Positions 8,376 to 16,608 of a stretch of 34,323 bases of DNA are shown one piece after another. The stretch is taken from contig JAODLY010000048.1 in assembly GCA_025464445.1 (NCBI GenBank), forward strand, positions 1 to 34,323, in the 5' to 3' direction. The stretch's first letter is position 1, and every line of letters begins with the position of its first letter. The DNA comes from Rhodoglobus sp. (GTDB lineage Bacteria; Actinomycetota; Actinomycetes; Actinomycetales; Microbacteriaceae). The notes beneath the pieces were generated by a model. That model did not search any database and was not told the DNA's origin. It saw nothing but the letters and a program-made list of their open reading frames with translations. A program made the translations under genes and the position numbers.

Positions 8376-9710
8376 ATGCGGATGAGCGTGATTGGCTGCG
8401 GCTACCTGGGAGCGGTGCACGCCGCCAGTATGAGCGAACTCGGGCACGACGTTGTCGGTATCGATGTCGACGAACAGAAGGTCGCGGCGCTCGCCTCCGG
8501 TGAGGCGCCGTTCTTCGAACCTGGCCTCGGCGAGCTGCTGCAGAGGGCACTCGCGAGCGGAAGGCTGCGGTTCTCGACAGACCTCGCCGACGCCCACGGC
8601 AATGACGTGCATTTCGTCGCCGTCGGGACCCCCCAGAAGAATGGCGAGAACGCCGCAGATCTTCGTTACGTCGACGCTGCGGTCGAAGGGCTGATCCCCT
8701 GGCTGCGCCCCGGCGACCTGGTGGTCGGAAAGTCGACGGTGCCGGTGGGCACCGCCCGGCGCCTCGCCGAGCGGATCGCGAAGAGTGGATCCGGTGCGAG
8801 CCTGGCCTGGAACCCCGAGTTCCTGCGGGAGGGTTTCGCCATCGAAGACACCCTGCGCCCCGATCGTCTCGTCTACGGGCTCGCAGTCGACGGCGGGCAG
8901 GCGAAGGCCGCGCTCGATGAGGTGTACGCCGCCGCCCTGGGTGCCGGCACTCCACTGGTCGTTACGGACTACGAGACTGCCGAACTCGTCAAGGTCGCGG
9001 CGAACGCTTTTCTTGCGACAAAGATCTCATTCATCAACGCCATGGCAGAAGTGTGCGAGGCCGCCGGCGCCGACGTGACCCAACTCGCGGATGCCATCGG
9101 GCACGATGCGAGGATCGGTCGCCGATTCCTCAACGCCGGCCTGGGCTTCGGCGGTGGCTGCCTGCCCAAAGACATCAGGGCGTTCATGGCGCGGGCCGGT
9201 GAACTGGGGGCCGACCAGGCGCTCACCTTCCTGCGCGAAGTAGACCGCATAAACATGCGACGGCGGGAACGCGCCGTCGACCTCGCGCGCGAAATGCTCG
9301 GGGGCTCGATCCTTGGCCGACGGATCGCGGTGCTCGGCCTGGCTTTCAAACCGAACTCAGACGACGTGCGGGATTCGCCCGCTCTCAACGTCTCTGCGCA
9401 GCTCGCGCTGCAGGGCGCAGCCGTGCTGTGCCACGACCCGAAGGCGATCCCGAACGCTCGCAAGCGCTTCCCCGAGCTCAGCTACGTCGACTCGATCCAG
9501 GAGGCCGTACGCGATGCCGATGCAGTCATGGTGCTCACCGAATGGGACGAATATCGCGACCTCGACCCACACGAACTCGGTGCGACTGTCTCCCAGCCCA
9601 TAGTCATCGACGGCCGCAACTGCCTCGATGCGACGGCATGGCGGGATGCCGGCTGGCGCTACCGCGCTCTTGGCCGCCCGCGCGATGTACGCTCGATGGC
9701 GCTTGTGTAG
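8376..9710 (+). CDS. ugd: UDP-glucose 6-dehydrogenase, 444 aa
   Basis: The enzyme oxidises UDP-glucose twice with NAD to give UDP-glucuronate, a precursor for acidic polysaccharide. The NAD-binding GCGYLG is at 7-12, and the catalytic cysteine is C262 in FGGGCLPKD. STVPVGT and the C-terminal UDP-binding part (LGLAFKPNSDDVRDSP) are intact. The start is at ATG 8376, six bases after the GAGAGGA ribosome binding site; an in-frame TTG at 8361 lies before that site and is rejected. The closest family is UDP-glucose/GDP-mannose dehydrogenase, and the neighbours favour the UDP-glucose enzyme. The last 52 bases overlap the 3' end of the convergent glycosyltransferase gene. Confidence 0.93.
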   Translation: MRMSVIGCGYLGAVHAASMSELGHDVVGIDVDEQKVAALASGEAPFFEPGLGELLQRALASGRLRFSTDLADAHGNDVHFVAVGTPQKNGENAADLRYVDAAVEGLIPWLRPGDLVVGKSTVPVGTARRLAERIAKSGSGASLAWNPEFLREGFAIEDTLRPDRLVYGLAVDGGQAKAALDEVYAAALGAGTPLVVTDYETAELVKVAANAFLATKISFINAMAEVCEAAGADVTQLADAIGHDARIGRRFLNAGLGFGGGCLPKDIRAFMARAGELGADQALTFLREVDRINMRRRERAVDLAREMLGGSILGRRIAVLGLAFKPNSDDVRDSPALNVSAQLALQGAAVLCHDPKAIPNARKRFPELSYVDSIQEAVRDADAVMVLTEWDEYRDLDPHELGATVSQPIVIDGRNCLDATAWRDAGWRYRALGRPRDVRSMALV

Positions 9711-10708
9711 GCATCAAGCAGCGAAGCGCTCATCGAGGCCCTGGTTGCGGCTGAAGCGACGGACACGCTGCGCCTGGCAACGTCATCCGCGTAGCTCCTG
9801 TCGGTGAAGAATCGCGTCACGCCCGCGGCCAATTGCCCTGGCCCGTCTCCGGCTACCGGGTAACCGAGGGACCTCATACTCGGGATGTCCCGCGCGATGA
9901 CCGGGACGCCGAGCGATGCCGCCTCCACTGTTGACACGGGCCCTCCCTCCCAGGCGCCGCTGTGAAGGTACAGTGTCGCGTCGGCGAGGCGTTCGGCGAG
10001 AAGGTCGGGTTGGGTCCAGCCGGTGACCTCGACCCCGGCATCCTCGAGGTCGGCCCTGTCCTCGGCCTCGCCGTCGCCGATCCAGACGAAGTGCCAGGGA
10101 CGGTCGGTGCAGGCCCGCGCGACCTCCGCGAACAGGTGGGGATCCTTCTGGGGGCTGATCCGCCCGACCATGACGATCTCGTCGGTGCCGGTGTCCCTGG
10201 GCCGCTGCGCATGGTCCATCCCGAACGGCGCCGGATTGAGAACCAGGATGCGAGGCGTACGCCAGTTGAGCCGCCAACTCAGCGTCGCCTCGCGCAGGCT
10301 CACCGCCGCGGTCGACTGGCGCCGGCGCGCGAGCAGGAACTCGGCCAGCGCGAACGCCCAGAGCACCGGCACCCGCACATCCCGGCGTTCCATCGCGTAG
10401 CAATGCGGCGAGTACACGACGGCCTGCCCCGGCGGAAGCAGCGCGCGGGCCAGGCCCGCGAAACTCGAGTGCAGGTGCACGACGTCCGGTTTCTCCTCGC
10501 GCACCTTCGCCAGCAGTCGAACGAAGAACCCCACCAGCCCCCCTGCGTAGACCTCGTGCCCGGATCCGCCGGGCCAGGCCCACGTCGACTGCGCGTCGCG
10601 CGCCCGCGAGTACAGCGAGTGGTCGACGTCATCGAGCCCGTCGACGTAGTTCGCGATCGCCGATTGGATGCCCCCGCCGAAGGCCTCGGTCACATGTAGT
10701 ACACGCAC
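9659..10708 (-). CDS. Glycosyltransferase, GT4-like, 349 aa
   Basis: The fold is a GT-B retaining glycosyltransferase. The N-terminus MRVLHVTEAFGGGIQSAI has the glycine-rich acceptor-side loop. VMVGRISPQKDPHLF starts the nucleotide-sugar domain, and EGGPVSTVEAASLGVPVIA holds the paired glutamates of family 4. The start is GTG (10706-10708) behind a GAGGGAGG ribosome binding site. It is the last gene of the leftward polysaccharide unit, 12 bases after the preceding gene. Its 3' end runs 52 bases into the convergent ugd gene, so the basic tail (ERTSRGRPRAR) is encoded opposite the ugd C-terminus. The transferred sugar is unknown. Confidence 0.9.
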   Translation of the reverse strand: MRVLHVTEAFGGGIQSAIANYVDGLDDVDHSLYSRARDAQSTWAWPGGSGHEVYAGGLVGFFVRLLAKVREEKPDVVHLHSSFAGLARALLPPGQAVVYSPHCYAMERRDVRVPVLWAFALAEFLLARRRQSTAAVSLREATLSWRLNWRTPRILVLNPAPFGMDHAQRPRDTGTDEIVMVGRISPQKDPHLFAEVARACTDRPWHFVWIGDGEAEDRADLEDAGVEVTGWTQPDLLAERLADATLYLHSGAWEGGPVSTVEAASLGVPVIARDIPSMRSLGYPVAGDGPGQLAAGVTRFFTDRSYADDVARRSVSVASAATRASMSASLLDAYTSAIERTSRGRPRAR

Positions 10709-10720
10709 CGTCTGCCTCCC

Positions 10721-11656
10721 TCAGAGTTGCACTGGCACGGACTCCGGGGCGGCGAGCACTCGGTACCGCCGGCTCTCCTGGAGGTCCTCCAGGGTGATGG
10801 CATCAGCCTCCCTGACCATGGCGAGCCCCTCGCTCGCGACGTAGCTGGCGAGATCGTTCTGGTGACCGTCGATGTGTTCGCCGTGAGCCGTGCGACGCGG
10901 CACGACAATCGGTCGCTTGCCGAGCGAGAGCGCGGTGAGAATCGACCCGGTGCCGGCGTGGGAGATCACCAGGTCGGCTGCGGCGATCTCATCGCGCAAC
11001 CGCGCCGCCGGCAGGCTCTTCACCGTCTGGATCCCCAGGTCGCCCACATCGGACGGCCCCACCTGCCAGAGCACCGACCAGTCGGCGGGGATCACGGAAT
11101 GCAGTTGCCGAATGAGCCGCTCGAAGCCGTAGTGCGCGTTTCCCCCGACGGTGACGATCACCCGCGGCGGGTCCTGGCCCGGGACGGCAGGCACGACGCT
11201 GAAGCCTTCGAACACGGAAAGCGCGAACTTCCAATGGTGATTCGCGGCGAAAGGATACTGAACGTAGCGGCCCACCCCGGGCACATGGTCGAGCAGGCGG
11301 CCCGTGGCGGACAGCTCGCTGACGCGCGTGCCACTCTCGATGTATGAGAACGGAACGCGAAATGTCTTCGCCGCGAGCATCGCGGAAAGCGCCATCTGCG
11401 CACCCGTGCTGTACACGTGCTCGATCCGCTCGCGCCGGAACGCGCCGCAGAGCGTCAGATAATCCCTGAGCACGCCGAGATAGGCGCGCGGCGGCCGGTT
11501 GGGCAGCGGGATGACGCGCTCACCCGCTAGAAGCGATGTGCTCTGCGCAGTGGCATCCGTGACCCACACCACGTCTGTGCCCGACGCGATGCGAGGCCGG
11601 AGCATGTGCAGTTGTGTGAGGTGCCCCCCACTTGTCGCTACGAGCATTTCCGTCAT
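10721..11656 (-). CDS. Alg14/Alg13-like fused glycosyltransferase (PssD-PssE type), 311 aa
   Basis: The N-terminal half (MTEMLVATSGGHLTQLHMLR to about residue 150) matches the Alg14/PssD pattern, with SGGHL and YSTGAQMALSA. The C-terminal half (about 160-311) matches Alg13/PssE/MurG, with VTVGGNAHYGFERLI and the HAGTGSI loop followed by GKRPIVVPR. Many bacteria carry these as two adjacent genes; here they are one chain. The family transfers a sugar from a UDP-sugar to a lipid-linked acceptor at the membrane. The start was moved to ATG 11654-11656, which has a GGAAGGA ribosome binding site; 19 upstream in-frame residues look non-coding. Donor and acceptor are not determined. Confidence 0.85.
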   Translation of the reverse strand: MTEMLVATSGGHLTQLHMLRPRIASGTDVVWVTDATAQSTSLLAGERVIPLPNRPPRAYLGVLRDYLTLCGAFRRERIEHVYSTGAQMALSAMLAAKTFRVPFSYIESGTRVSELSATGRLLDHVPGVGRYVQYPFAANHHWKFALSVFEGFSVVPAVPGQDPPRVIVTVGGNAHYGFERLIRQLHSVIPADWSVLWQVGPSDVGDLGIQTVKSLPAARLRDEIAAADLVISHAGTGSILTALSLGKRPIVVPRRTAHGEHIDGHQNDLASYVASEGLAMVREADAITLEDLQESRRYRVLAAPESVPVQL

Positions 11657-11743
11657 GACGCGTCCTTCCCCTCGGAGCCCCAAGGCCCCCTCTGAGCCCC
11701 TGAAGTGGCTCACCTTCAGACGGGTGACGACGCTGTCTCACGG

Positions 11744-11762
11744 CCCCCCTTCCGGGGGGTAC
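11744..11762 (-). promoter_or_regulatory. C-tract/G-tract inverted repeat upstream of the Alg14/Alg13-like gene
   Basis: Six C, TTCC, then six G form a perfect 6-base inverted repeat (11744-11759), and on the minus strand it reads TACCCCCCGGAAGGGGGG. It lies in the 121-base gap between two minus-strand glycosyltransferase genes, about 90 bases before the downstream start. It could be an operator of the same family as the sites near 15549, 15651 and 22539, or a terminator for the upstream genes. No T-run follows, and I find no convincing -10 after it. Confidence 0.5.
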
Positions 11763-11777
11763 GACCTCCATCACACG

Positions 11778-12863
11778 CTATCGACCGCCAGAGCGCAACC
11801 CCTCTCGGCGTGTTGACCGGCGCAATGGGGTCTCGAGAAGGCGTGAGTAGGCCGCGACCGTGGCATCTGCAATCCCGCCCCATTCGAGCGCGGACAGGTC
11901 CGGCTCCACCTCGCGCGGCACACCTCGCAACCACTCCAGCGCCGACCTCAGGGTGGCCGCGGTGAACTCCCCTTCGTACAGGCGCACCCACTCGGCGCCG
12001 ACGATCGCGGCAAGCTCGGGCATCGCCCCGACTGCGGGAACAACTACCGGCCTGCCTGCCGACAGGGCGAGCATCGCGGCGCCCGAATTGAGGATGCGGC
12101 GGTATGGCAGCACAACGATATCGGCGGCGCGCAGCCAGGCACCCATCCTCGCGTCGTCGAGCATCACGAGGTCGAGCAGGATTCGTGGATCATCCCCCGC
12201 CGCGGCCAGCAGAGCAGCCTCACTCCCGGGGCCGTCCGGATCGCCCGCCACCGCCACCAACAGGTTCGGATCGTCAAGCTCGCGGGCGGCAGAGATGAGC
12301 GTTGGCAGGTTCTTGTACGCGCGCACCTGGCCCACAGCCAGCGCGAGTGTCGCCTCTAACTCGACACCGAGCTCAGCGCGCGCAGTGCGGCGGTCGGCCG
12401 TGAGCGGATACGCCTCCCGGTAGTGGCCGTGCGGGGTATGAAAGACCGGGATTTCCGTGCCGAATCGAGACCGGAAGGCTTCAGCGCCCGCGTCGCTGAG
12501 GGTGAATACCCCGTCGAGCTGGCGGGCGAGCATGCGCTCGAGACGCCGGTGCAGGCGCGGATCGCGATGTTCGTGGGCGCCGTCATTGTGCACCGTCCAG
12601 ACAAGTCGCGTGCCGCGCCGCCGCGCTGCAGCGATGAGCGCCTCGAAAACGATGAGCCGCGCCGCGGACTGCCAGCCGCGATGCGATGACAGGAATATCA
12701 ACTCGGGCCAATGCAGGTGGACGATATCCGGTCGACGCGTCAAGAGGTCGCTGGGACTGTATTCGCGGACCTCGGGCCCTCGGGCGCTGACGGCGTCGTA
12801 GAGCAGGGCGTTGTACGGGTTGGCGTGCCGCGTACGGAACGCCGGCTCGGCAGCAACGATCAT
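11778..12863 (-). CDS. Glycosyltransferase, GT4-like, 361 aa
   Basis: This is a GT-B glycosyltransferase. PDIVHLHWPE near residue 70 and VWTVHNDGAHEH near residue 110 mark the N-terminal domain. The C-terminal domain has LAVGQVRAYKNLPTLI, ADIVVLPYRRILNSGAAMLALSAGRPVVVP and a closing helix. HLHW with TVHN recalls bacterial mannosyl- or glucuronosyltransferases of exopolysaccharide loci (GumH/GumK-like), but the donor cannot be assigned. Its ATG overlaps the stop of the preceding gene by one base (TGATG at 12863), so the genes are coupled. After its stop come 121 bases with an inverted repeat before the next gene. Confidence 0.88.
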   Translation of the reverse strand: MIVAAEPAFRTRHANPYNALLYDAVSARGPEVREYSPSDLLTRRPDIVHLHWPELIFLSSHRGWQSAARLIVFEALIAAARRRGTRLVWTVHNDGAHEHRDPRLHRRLERMLARQLDGVFTLSDAGAEAFRSRFGTEIPVFHTPHGHYREAYPLTADRRTARAELGVELEATLALAVGQVRAYKNLPTLISAARELDDPNLLVAVAGDPDGPGSEAALLAAAGDDPRILLDLVMLDDARMGAWLRAADIVVLPYRRILNSGAAMLALSAGRPVVVPAVGAMPELAAIVGAEWVRLYEGEFTAATLRSALEWLRGVPREVEPDLSALEWGGIADATVAAYSRLLETPLRRSTRREGLRSGGR

Positions 12864-14017
12864 CAGACAGACCCGAATGCCACAGCGAGAATGCGATCGT
12901 GTCGGCTTCGCCAGGAGTTGGCGTCGACGAATGCACGACGCTCGGCCTCGGGCTGGTGACCCAGTGCGAGAGCCTCATCGAGCAGGTCGGCGAAATCGGC
13001 GGTGGAGTCGGCCAGCAGCACGCGATCGTCAATACCTCGCACCGGGGGAAGATCGATTGAGAGCACGGGCACTCCGCCTGCGAGGTACTCATAGATCTTG
13101 AGTGGGCTCATGGCAGCGGTCAGCTCATTGTGCACATGCGAAACGAGGCATACGTCGGAGTTGCGGATGGCCGCGACCAGCCCGGCGCGGCCTGTCTGCG
13201 GCAGCACGTGGATGTTGGGCACGGTGGCGATCGCCGCGATGTGCTCCGGCTCTCCCGCGATGCCCATGAGCACGATCTGCAGTTCGGGGCGCCGCGTTGC
13301 GAGCACCCGCAGGCCGTCAACGTCAAGACGCGAGTCGAGGGTGCCCACGTAAAGGGCGCGCGGGTGCGGGATGCCCGCGAGCCACGACGGGTCAGGCGGC
13401 ACCGACCCAGCCCACTCCTGCGGCTCGACCCCGTTCGGCACCACGACCGCGGGACCCAGCGGGTCGATGCGGTCGATTATCGCCTGGGAGACGGCCACCA
13501 CGGGCATCCGCGATTCGCGAATGCGCGCGTAGGCCTCGCGGATTGCCGGCCACCATGCGCGCCGGGCGGGCAGCTCAGACCAGTCGTCGCGCGCGTAATA
13601 CGTCGCCCCCGCCGACCATTCGTAACGCCCATACCCGGCCGCGAACGGGCTCGACGTGATCACGATGGGTCGGGCCATCCCGAACCGCCGAGCCGAGCGG
13701 CCCAGCGAGCGACCATAGGCGGCACCCTCACGTTCCTGCCCCCCGACCGATGTCGGATCCACCTGCCCGATGCGCAACGGGGTCACCAGCCGGTGTTGGT
13801 CATCGTGCGGGAAGGCCGCCTCGTGACGGCCGAGCACTGCCTTCGCGGCGCGCCTGACGGCGCTGCGCGGCGGGTTGGCCACGAGCAGCCTGTGCACAGC
13901 GGGATGATCGAGCAGGGTGAGGGCGAGCCTGTCGGGTGGGCGGGCCATGCCTCGCGCCACGGCATCCGACCACGTCTCGAACGTGAAGGTGAAGACGACG
14001 TCGCGGGGCTCGATCAT
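12863..14017 (-). CDS. Glycosyltransferase, GT4/GT1-like, 384 aa
   Basis: The C-terminal half is typical of GT-B enzymes: VVVPNGVEPQEW, ALYVGTLDSRLDVDGL, DVCLVSHVHNELTAAMSPLKIYEYLAGGVPVLS. The N-terminal half contains FTFTFETWSDA and VITSSPFAAGY, and is more divergent. ARDDW near the middle recalls families that bind the acceptor by a loop in that position. It overlaps the preceding gene by 4 bases and the following one by 1 base, placing it in a tightly coupled polysaccharide operon. The sugar is unknown. No signal peptide or membrane segment is seen, so it acts at the cytoplasmic face. Confidence 0.87.
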   Translation of the reverse strand: MIEPRDVVFTFTFETWSDAVARGMARPPDRLALTLLDHPAVHRLLVANPPRSAVRRAAKAVLGRHEAAFPHDDQHRLVTPLRIGQVDPTSVGGQEREGAAYGRSLGRSARRFGMARPIVITSSPFAAGYGRYEWSAGATYYARDDWSELPARRAWWPAIREAYARIRESRMPVVAVSQAIIDRIDPLGPAVVVPNGVEPQEWAGSVPPDPSWLAGIPHPRALYVGTLDSRLDVDGLRVLATRRPELQIVLMGIAGEPEHIAAIATVPNIHVLPQTGRAGLVAAIRNSDVCLVSHVHNELTAAMSPLKIYEYLAGGVPVLSIDLPPVRGIDDRVLLADSTADFADLLDEALALGHQPEAERRAFVDANSWRSRHDRILAVAFGSV

Positions 14018-14970
14018 CCGCTAACCCCGACGCCGAACAGCGTGCGCTCGGCGACCGGGTAGCCCGGCAACCAGCGATCGCGGCTCTTCCAGACGTGGGT
14101 CCACATCCTGTCGTCGCGGTTGGCGACCTTCTCGAGGCGCGAACGGAGGAATGTGCCGGCGAGCAGGAGGCCGACGCCGAGGCCGGCGCTGAAGGGACTC
14201 CAGCTCGTGCGCAGCAGGGTTACCTTGCCCGCCATCACCATGTTCATCTTCGGGCCCCGCGACCCGGTTGATGCCCCGACGGCGTGCACGATCGTCGCGT
14301 CGGGGACGATGACCGGACGAAGACCACCGCGCGCGGCTCTTATCGAGAACTCAGCGTCCTCGCCGTACAGGAAGAACCTGGGGTCCATGCCGCCGAGGCG
14401 CTCGAAAGAGGCGCGCGGCACGAGCAGGAGGCATCCCGTCACGACCGGCACCTCCCTCACCGTGTCGCGCGGCCAGTGGCCCAGGGACTCCGGATCGAAT
14501 ACCGGCGAGTGCGGGAAGGCGGTCGACAAGCCGACCGCGAAACTGGTGAGGGACCACAGGCTCGGTGCGCCCCAGCACGAACTCGGGTCGACTGTGCCGT
14601 CCTCGCGCAGGGTGCGGCCTCCGTAGACGCCGTACTCGGGATGGGCGATGGCGAAACCCACGAGCGCATCGAGCGAGCCGGGCAGCACCACGGTATCCGG
14701 GTTGAGCAGCAGCACGTAGTCAGCGGCCGTGCGCGAGACGCCGAGGTTGACAGCCCGCGCGAAACCCAGGTTGGATCCCGACCGCACGACCCGCACGGAG
14801 GGGATTTCCGCCTCTATCGCATCGGCTGTACCGTCCGTCGAATCATTGTCGACGAGGATCAGCTCGGTCGAGACCCCCGCCGGTTCGGCGAGTGCTGAGC
14901 GCAGGCAGGCGAGCGTGCGTTCGCGGGTGTTGTAACTCACGACGATGATCGCGAGCACAGGCGCGCTCAC
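14014..14970 (-). CDS. Glycosyltransferase family 2 (rhamnosyltransferase-like), 318 aa
   Basis: This is a GT-A inverting glycosyltransferase. The N-terminus has IIVVSYNTRERTLACLRS, then LVDNDSTDGT, NLGFARAVNLG and the metal-binding LLLNPDTVVLP. The acceptor side has GCLLLVPRASFERLGGMDPR followed by FFLYGEDAEFS with its ED motif. This is the WbbL/RfbF-like pattern often annotated as rhamnosyltransferase. A hydrophobic segment near 260-285 and basic tail may hold it to the membrane. It starts at ATG 14968-14970, overlapping the acyltransferase stop by 4 bases. No dTDP-rhamnose synthesis genes lie in the window, so rhamnose transfer is only a possibility. Confidence 0.9.
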   Translation of the reverse strand: MSAPVLAIIVVSYNTRERTLACLRSALAEPAGVSTELILVDNDSTDGTADAIEAEIPSVRVVRSGSNLGFARAVNLGVSRTAADYVLLLNPDTVVLPGSLDALVGFAIAHPEYGVYGGRTLREDGTVDPSSCWGAPSLWSLTSFAVGLSTAFPHSPVFDPESLGHWPRDTVREVPVVTGCLLLVPRASFERLGGMDPRFFLYGEDAEFSIRAARGGLRPVIVPDATIVHAVGASTGSRGPKMNMVMAGKVTLLRTSWSPFSAGLGVGLLLAGTFLRSRLEKVANRDDRMWTHVWKSRDRWLPGYPVAERTLFGVGVSG

Positions 14971-15500
14971 GATGCCCCGGCCGTGGGTCGCTGGCCGATC
15001 ACCCTGCAGGGCACGCCGCCGGCGATGACCTGCGGCGGGAGATCCCTGGTCACGACGGCGCCGGCACCGACGATCGTGCCTTCACCGATCGTGACCCCGG
15101 CGGTGACGACGACGTTGGCTCCCAGCCAGACGTCGGCGCCGATCACGATGTCGCGCTCGCGCTTGGGTTGGTCCATCACAGGCGTGCCCTGGACGATTCC
15201 ATAGTCGGATGCCGTCAGCACGACGCCTGGTGCCAGCAGGCACTTCTCGCCGAGCACGATGCGCCCCGTCGAATCTCCGGCCCAGATCACGCAGAACTCG
15301 CCGATGTGGCTGCCCGCCCCGAGCTCGATGCGTTCGGCATTCCGGAATGACACATTCGGCGCGAACGTGACCATGCTGCCGCGCCGCAAAAGCCGTACCT
15401 GCCGCACGTGGCTGTACGAGGAAAAGTGCGCCAGCCGCATCCCGTGCACCCAGGTCCGCGGGTCGAGCACAGAGCGGAGTGCGTCGCTCATCCTTGCCAT
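14967..15500 (-). CDS. Left-handed beta-helix acyltransferase (WcaF/WbbJ-like), 177 aa
   Basis: Hexapeptide repeats run through most of the protein, with IELGAGSHIGEFCVIWAG and IVIGADVWLGANVVVTAGVTIG as clear turns. The end reads VVTRDLPPQVIAGGVPCRVI, as in maltose/galactoside acetyltransferase relatives. It probably O-acetylates a sugar of the polysaccharide. The histidine usually found in the SNHGF-type catalytic loop appears replaced: the loop reads ASDYGIVQGTPV. Activity or mechanism may therefore differ, although family members with NY in this place exist. It is the first gene of the leftward unit. Start 15500 is preceded by an AGGGGG ribosome binding site 5 bases away. Confidence 0.87.
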   Translation of the reverse strand: MARMSDALRSVLDPRTWVHGMRLAHFSSYSHVRQVRLLRRGSMVTFAPNVSFRNAERIELGAGSHIGEFCVIWAGDSTGRIVLGEKCLLAPGVVLTASDYGIVQGTPVMDQPKRERDIVIGADVWLGANVVVTAGVTIGEGTIVGAGAVVTRDLPPQVIAGGVPCRVIGQRPTAGAS

Positions 15501-15761
15501 CTGGACCCCCTGATTCGACCTGCGCGAGAAACGTCGACAGTTCTAGGGTCACCCATTCGGGGGTGAATCACCAACCCCGGAAACATACTCGTTACCTGTG
15601 AACTGTTGCGCTTCACCGGTCAAGGTGTTTACCGTCGAGTGGGGGGCGTGACCCCCGATTGGGGTGCAGCAGCAGCACCCGGGCACGATCCGGGCAATGG
15701 GGCCGATCATCAGAATGCGCGAGCAGACGCTCGACATCGACTGAAAGTCGGGAGAATCACC
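15501..15761. promoter_or_regulatory. Divergent control region of the polysaccharide locus with two inverted repeats
   Basis: This 261-base gap holds the promoters of both large glycan units. Dyad 1 is TCACCC-N6-GGGTGA at 15549-15566. Dyad 2 is ACCCC-N5-GGGGT at 15651-15665. A G-run at 15641-15646 lies just before dyad 2, so a GGGGG/CCCCC hairpin and the dyad 2 hairpin are mutually exclusive if this part is transcribed. Leftward, TAGAAC just after dyad 1 may be a -10. Rightward, CATACT at 15584-15589 may be a -10, giving a leader of about 165 bases before wzz. GGGAG at 15750-15754 is the ribosome binding site. Dyads are seen; promoter calls are tentative. Confidence 0.55.
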
Positions 15762-16592
15762 ATGAATCTGACAAACACCTTCAATGTGCTGTCGCGGCAC
15801 AAGTTCCTTCTGGTCGTGGGCCTGCTCATCGCAGTCCTCGCGGCATTCGCGACAGCGTTCCGTGTGGAGAACGGGATAGTCAACGGCGCGCTCGAACCGC
15901 GCGCCGAGTCGCACTTCCGAGCATCGACCCAGCTGCTCGTCAGCGATCCGACGTCGGTCTTCTCGACGAAGAACGCACCCCAGGTGGTAGTCGGCGGACA
16001 GAATCCACCCGCGGCGAGGGACCTGTCTGCGCTTACCGTCGTCTACGCGTACATCGCATCCGGCGCAGACGTGCGCGCAGGGGTCGAAGCGAAGATCGGA
16101 GCGCTCGGCGCCAACGAGTCGATAACTGCCGCGCAACGCACGACGCAACCGACAAGCGCGACGAACACCGGAACGTACCGGCTGCCGATCCTCGAAATCA
16201 TGGGCGAGTCGACTTCGGCCACCCGGGCACAGGAGATATCCAAGACGGCCGCCGAGGTGTTCGCGGCCTTCGCGGCCTCGCAGCAGGACGCCTCTGGAGT
16301 TACACCCGACCTGCGAGTGCAGTTCGCAACGGTGCGCCAGTTGGCGGCAGAACCACTCGACGGTACGAGCCCGCTGCTGCCAGTCGTGGCGGTGGGCGTC
16401 GGCGTGCTGCTGGCGTTCCTGGCGCTGATCTTCGCCGTGGACAATGCCAGGGCGACGCGCCATACGGCACCCGCGCGGGCGCAGGCACAATCTCCGAGGA
16501 GCGCACCCTCGCCTAGCGGCCAGGTTCCTGTGGCCGCCGGCTATGGAGCCCCTCCATCTGGATCGAACCTTCCCGAGCCGGCGCGCCGCTAG
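15762..16592 (+). CDS. Wzz-like polysaccharide chain-length/co-polymerase protein, 276 aa
   Basis: Two membrane segments (about 16-34 and 204-226) flank an extracytoplasmic region of about 170 residues, the layout of Wzz/capsular co-polymerase proteins. The N-terminus MNLTNTFNVLSRHKFLLVVG matches the family start. After TM2 a tail rich in Ala, Pro and Ser (227-276) replaces the cytoplasmic BY-kinase domain or its partner, and no kinase gene is nearby. It should control chain length with the Wzy-like protein encoded next. The start was set at ATG 15762, with GGGAG 7 bases upstream; the upstream in-frame extension is non-coding in character. It lies 16 bases from the next gene. Confidence 0.82.
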   Translation: MNLTNTFNVLSRHKFLLVVGLLIAVLAAFATAFRVENGIVNGALEPRAESHFRASTQLLVSDPTSVFSTKNAPQVVVGGQNPPAARDLSALTVVYAYIASGADVRAGVEAKIGALGANESITAAQRTTQPTSATNTGTYRLPILEIMGESTSATRAQEISKTAAEVFAAFAASQQDASGVTPDLRVQFATVRQLAAEPLDGTSPLLPVVAVGVGVLLAFLALIFAVDNARATRHTAPARAQAQSPRSAPSPSGQVPVAAGYGAPPSGSNLPEPARR

Positions 16593-16608
16593 GTTCCGGT
16601 GGCAGACG

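Noticed and set aside
11744-11759. The C6/G6 repeat as a plain intrinsic terminator.
   Set aside because: It lacks a T-run and its half-site octamer recurs at other glycan promoters, so a regulatory site is at least as likely. I kept the terminator reading only as an alternative.
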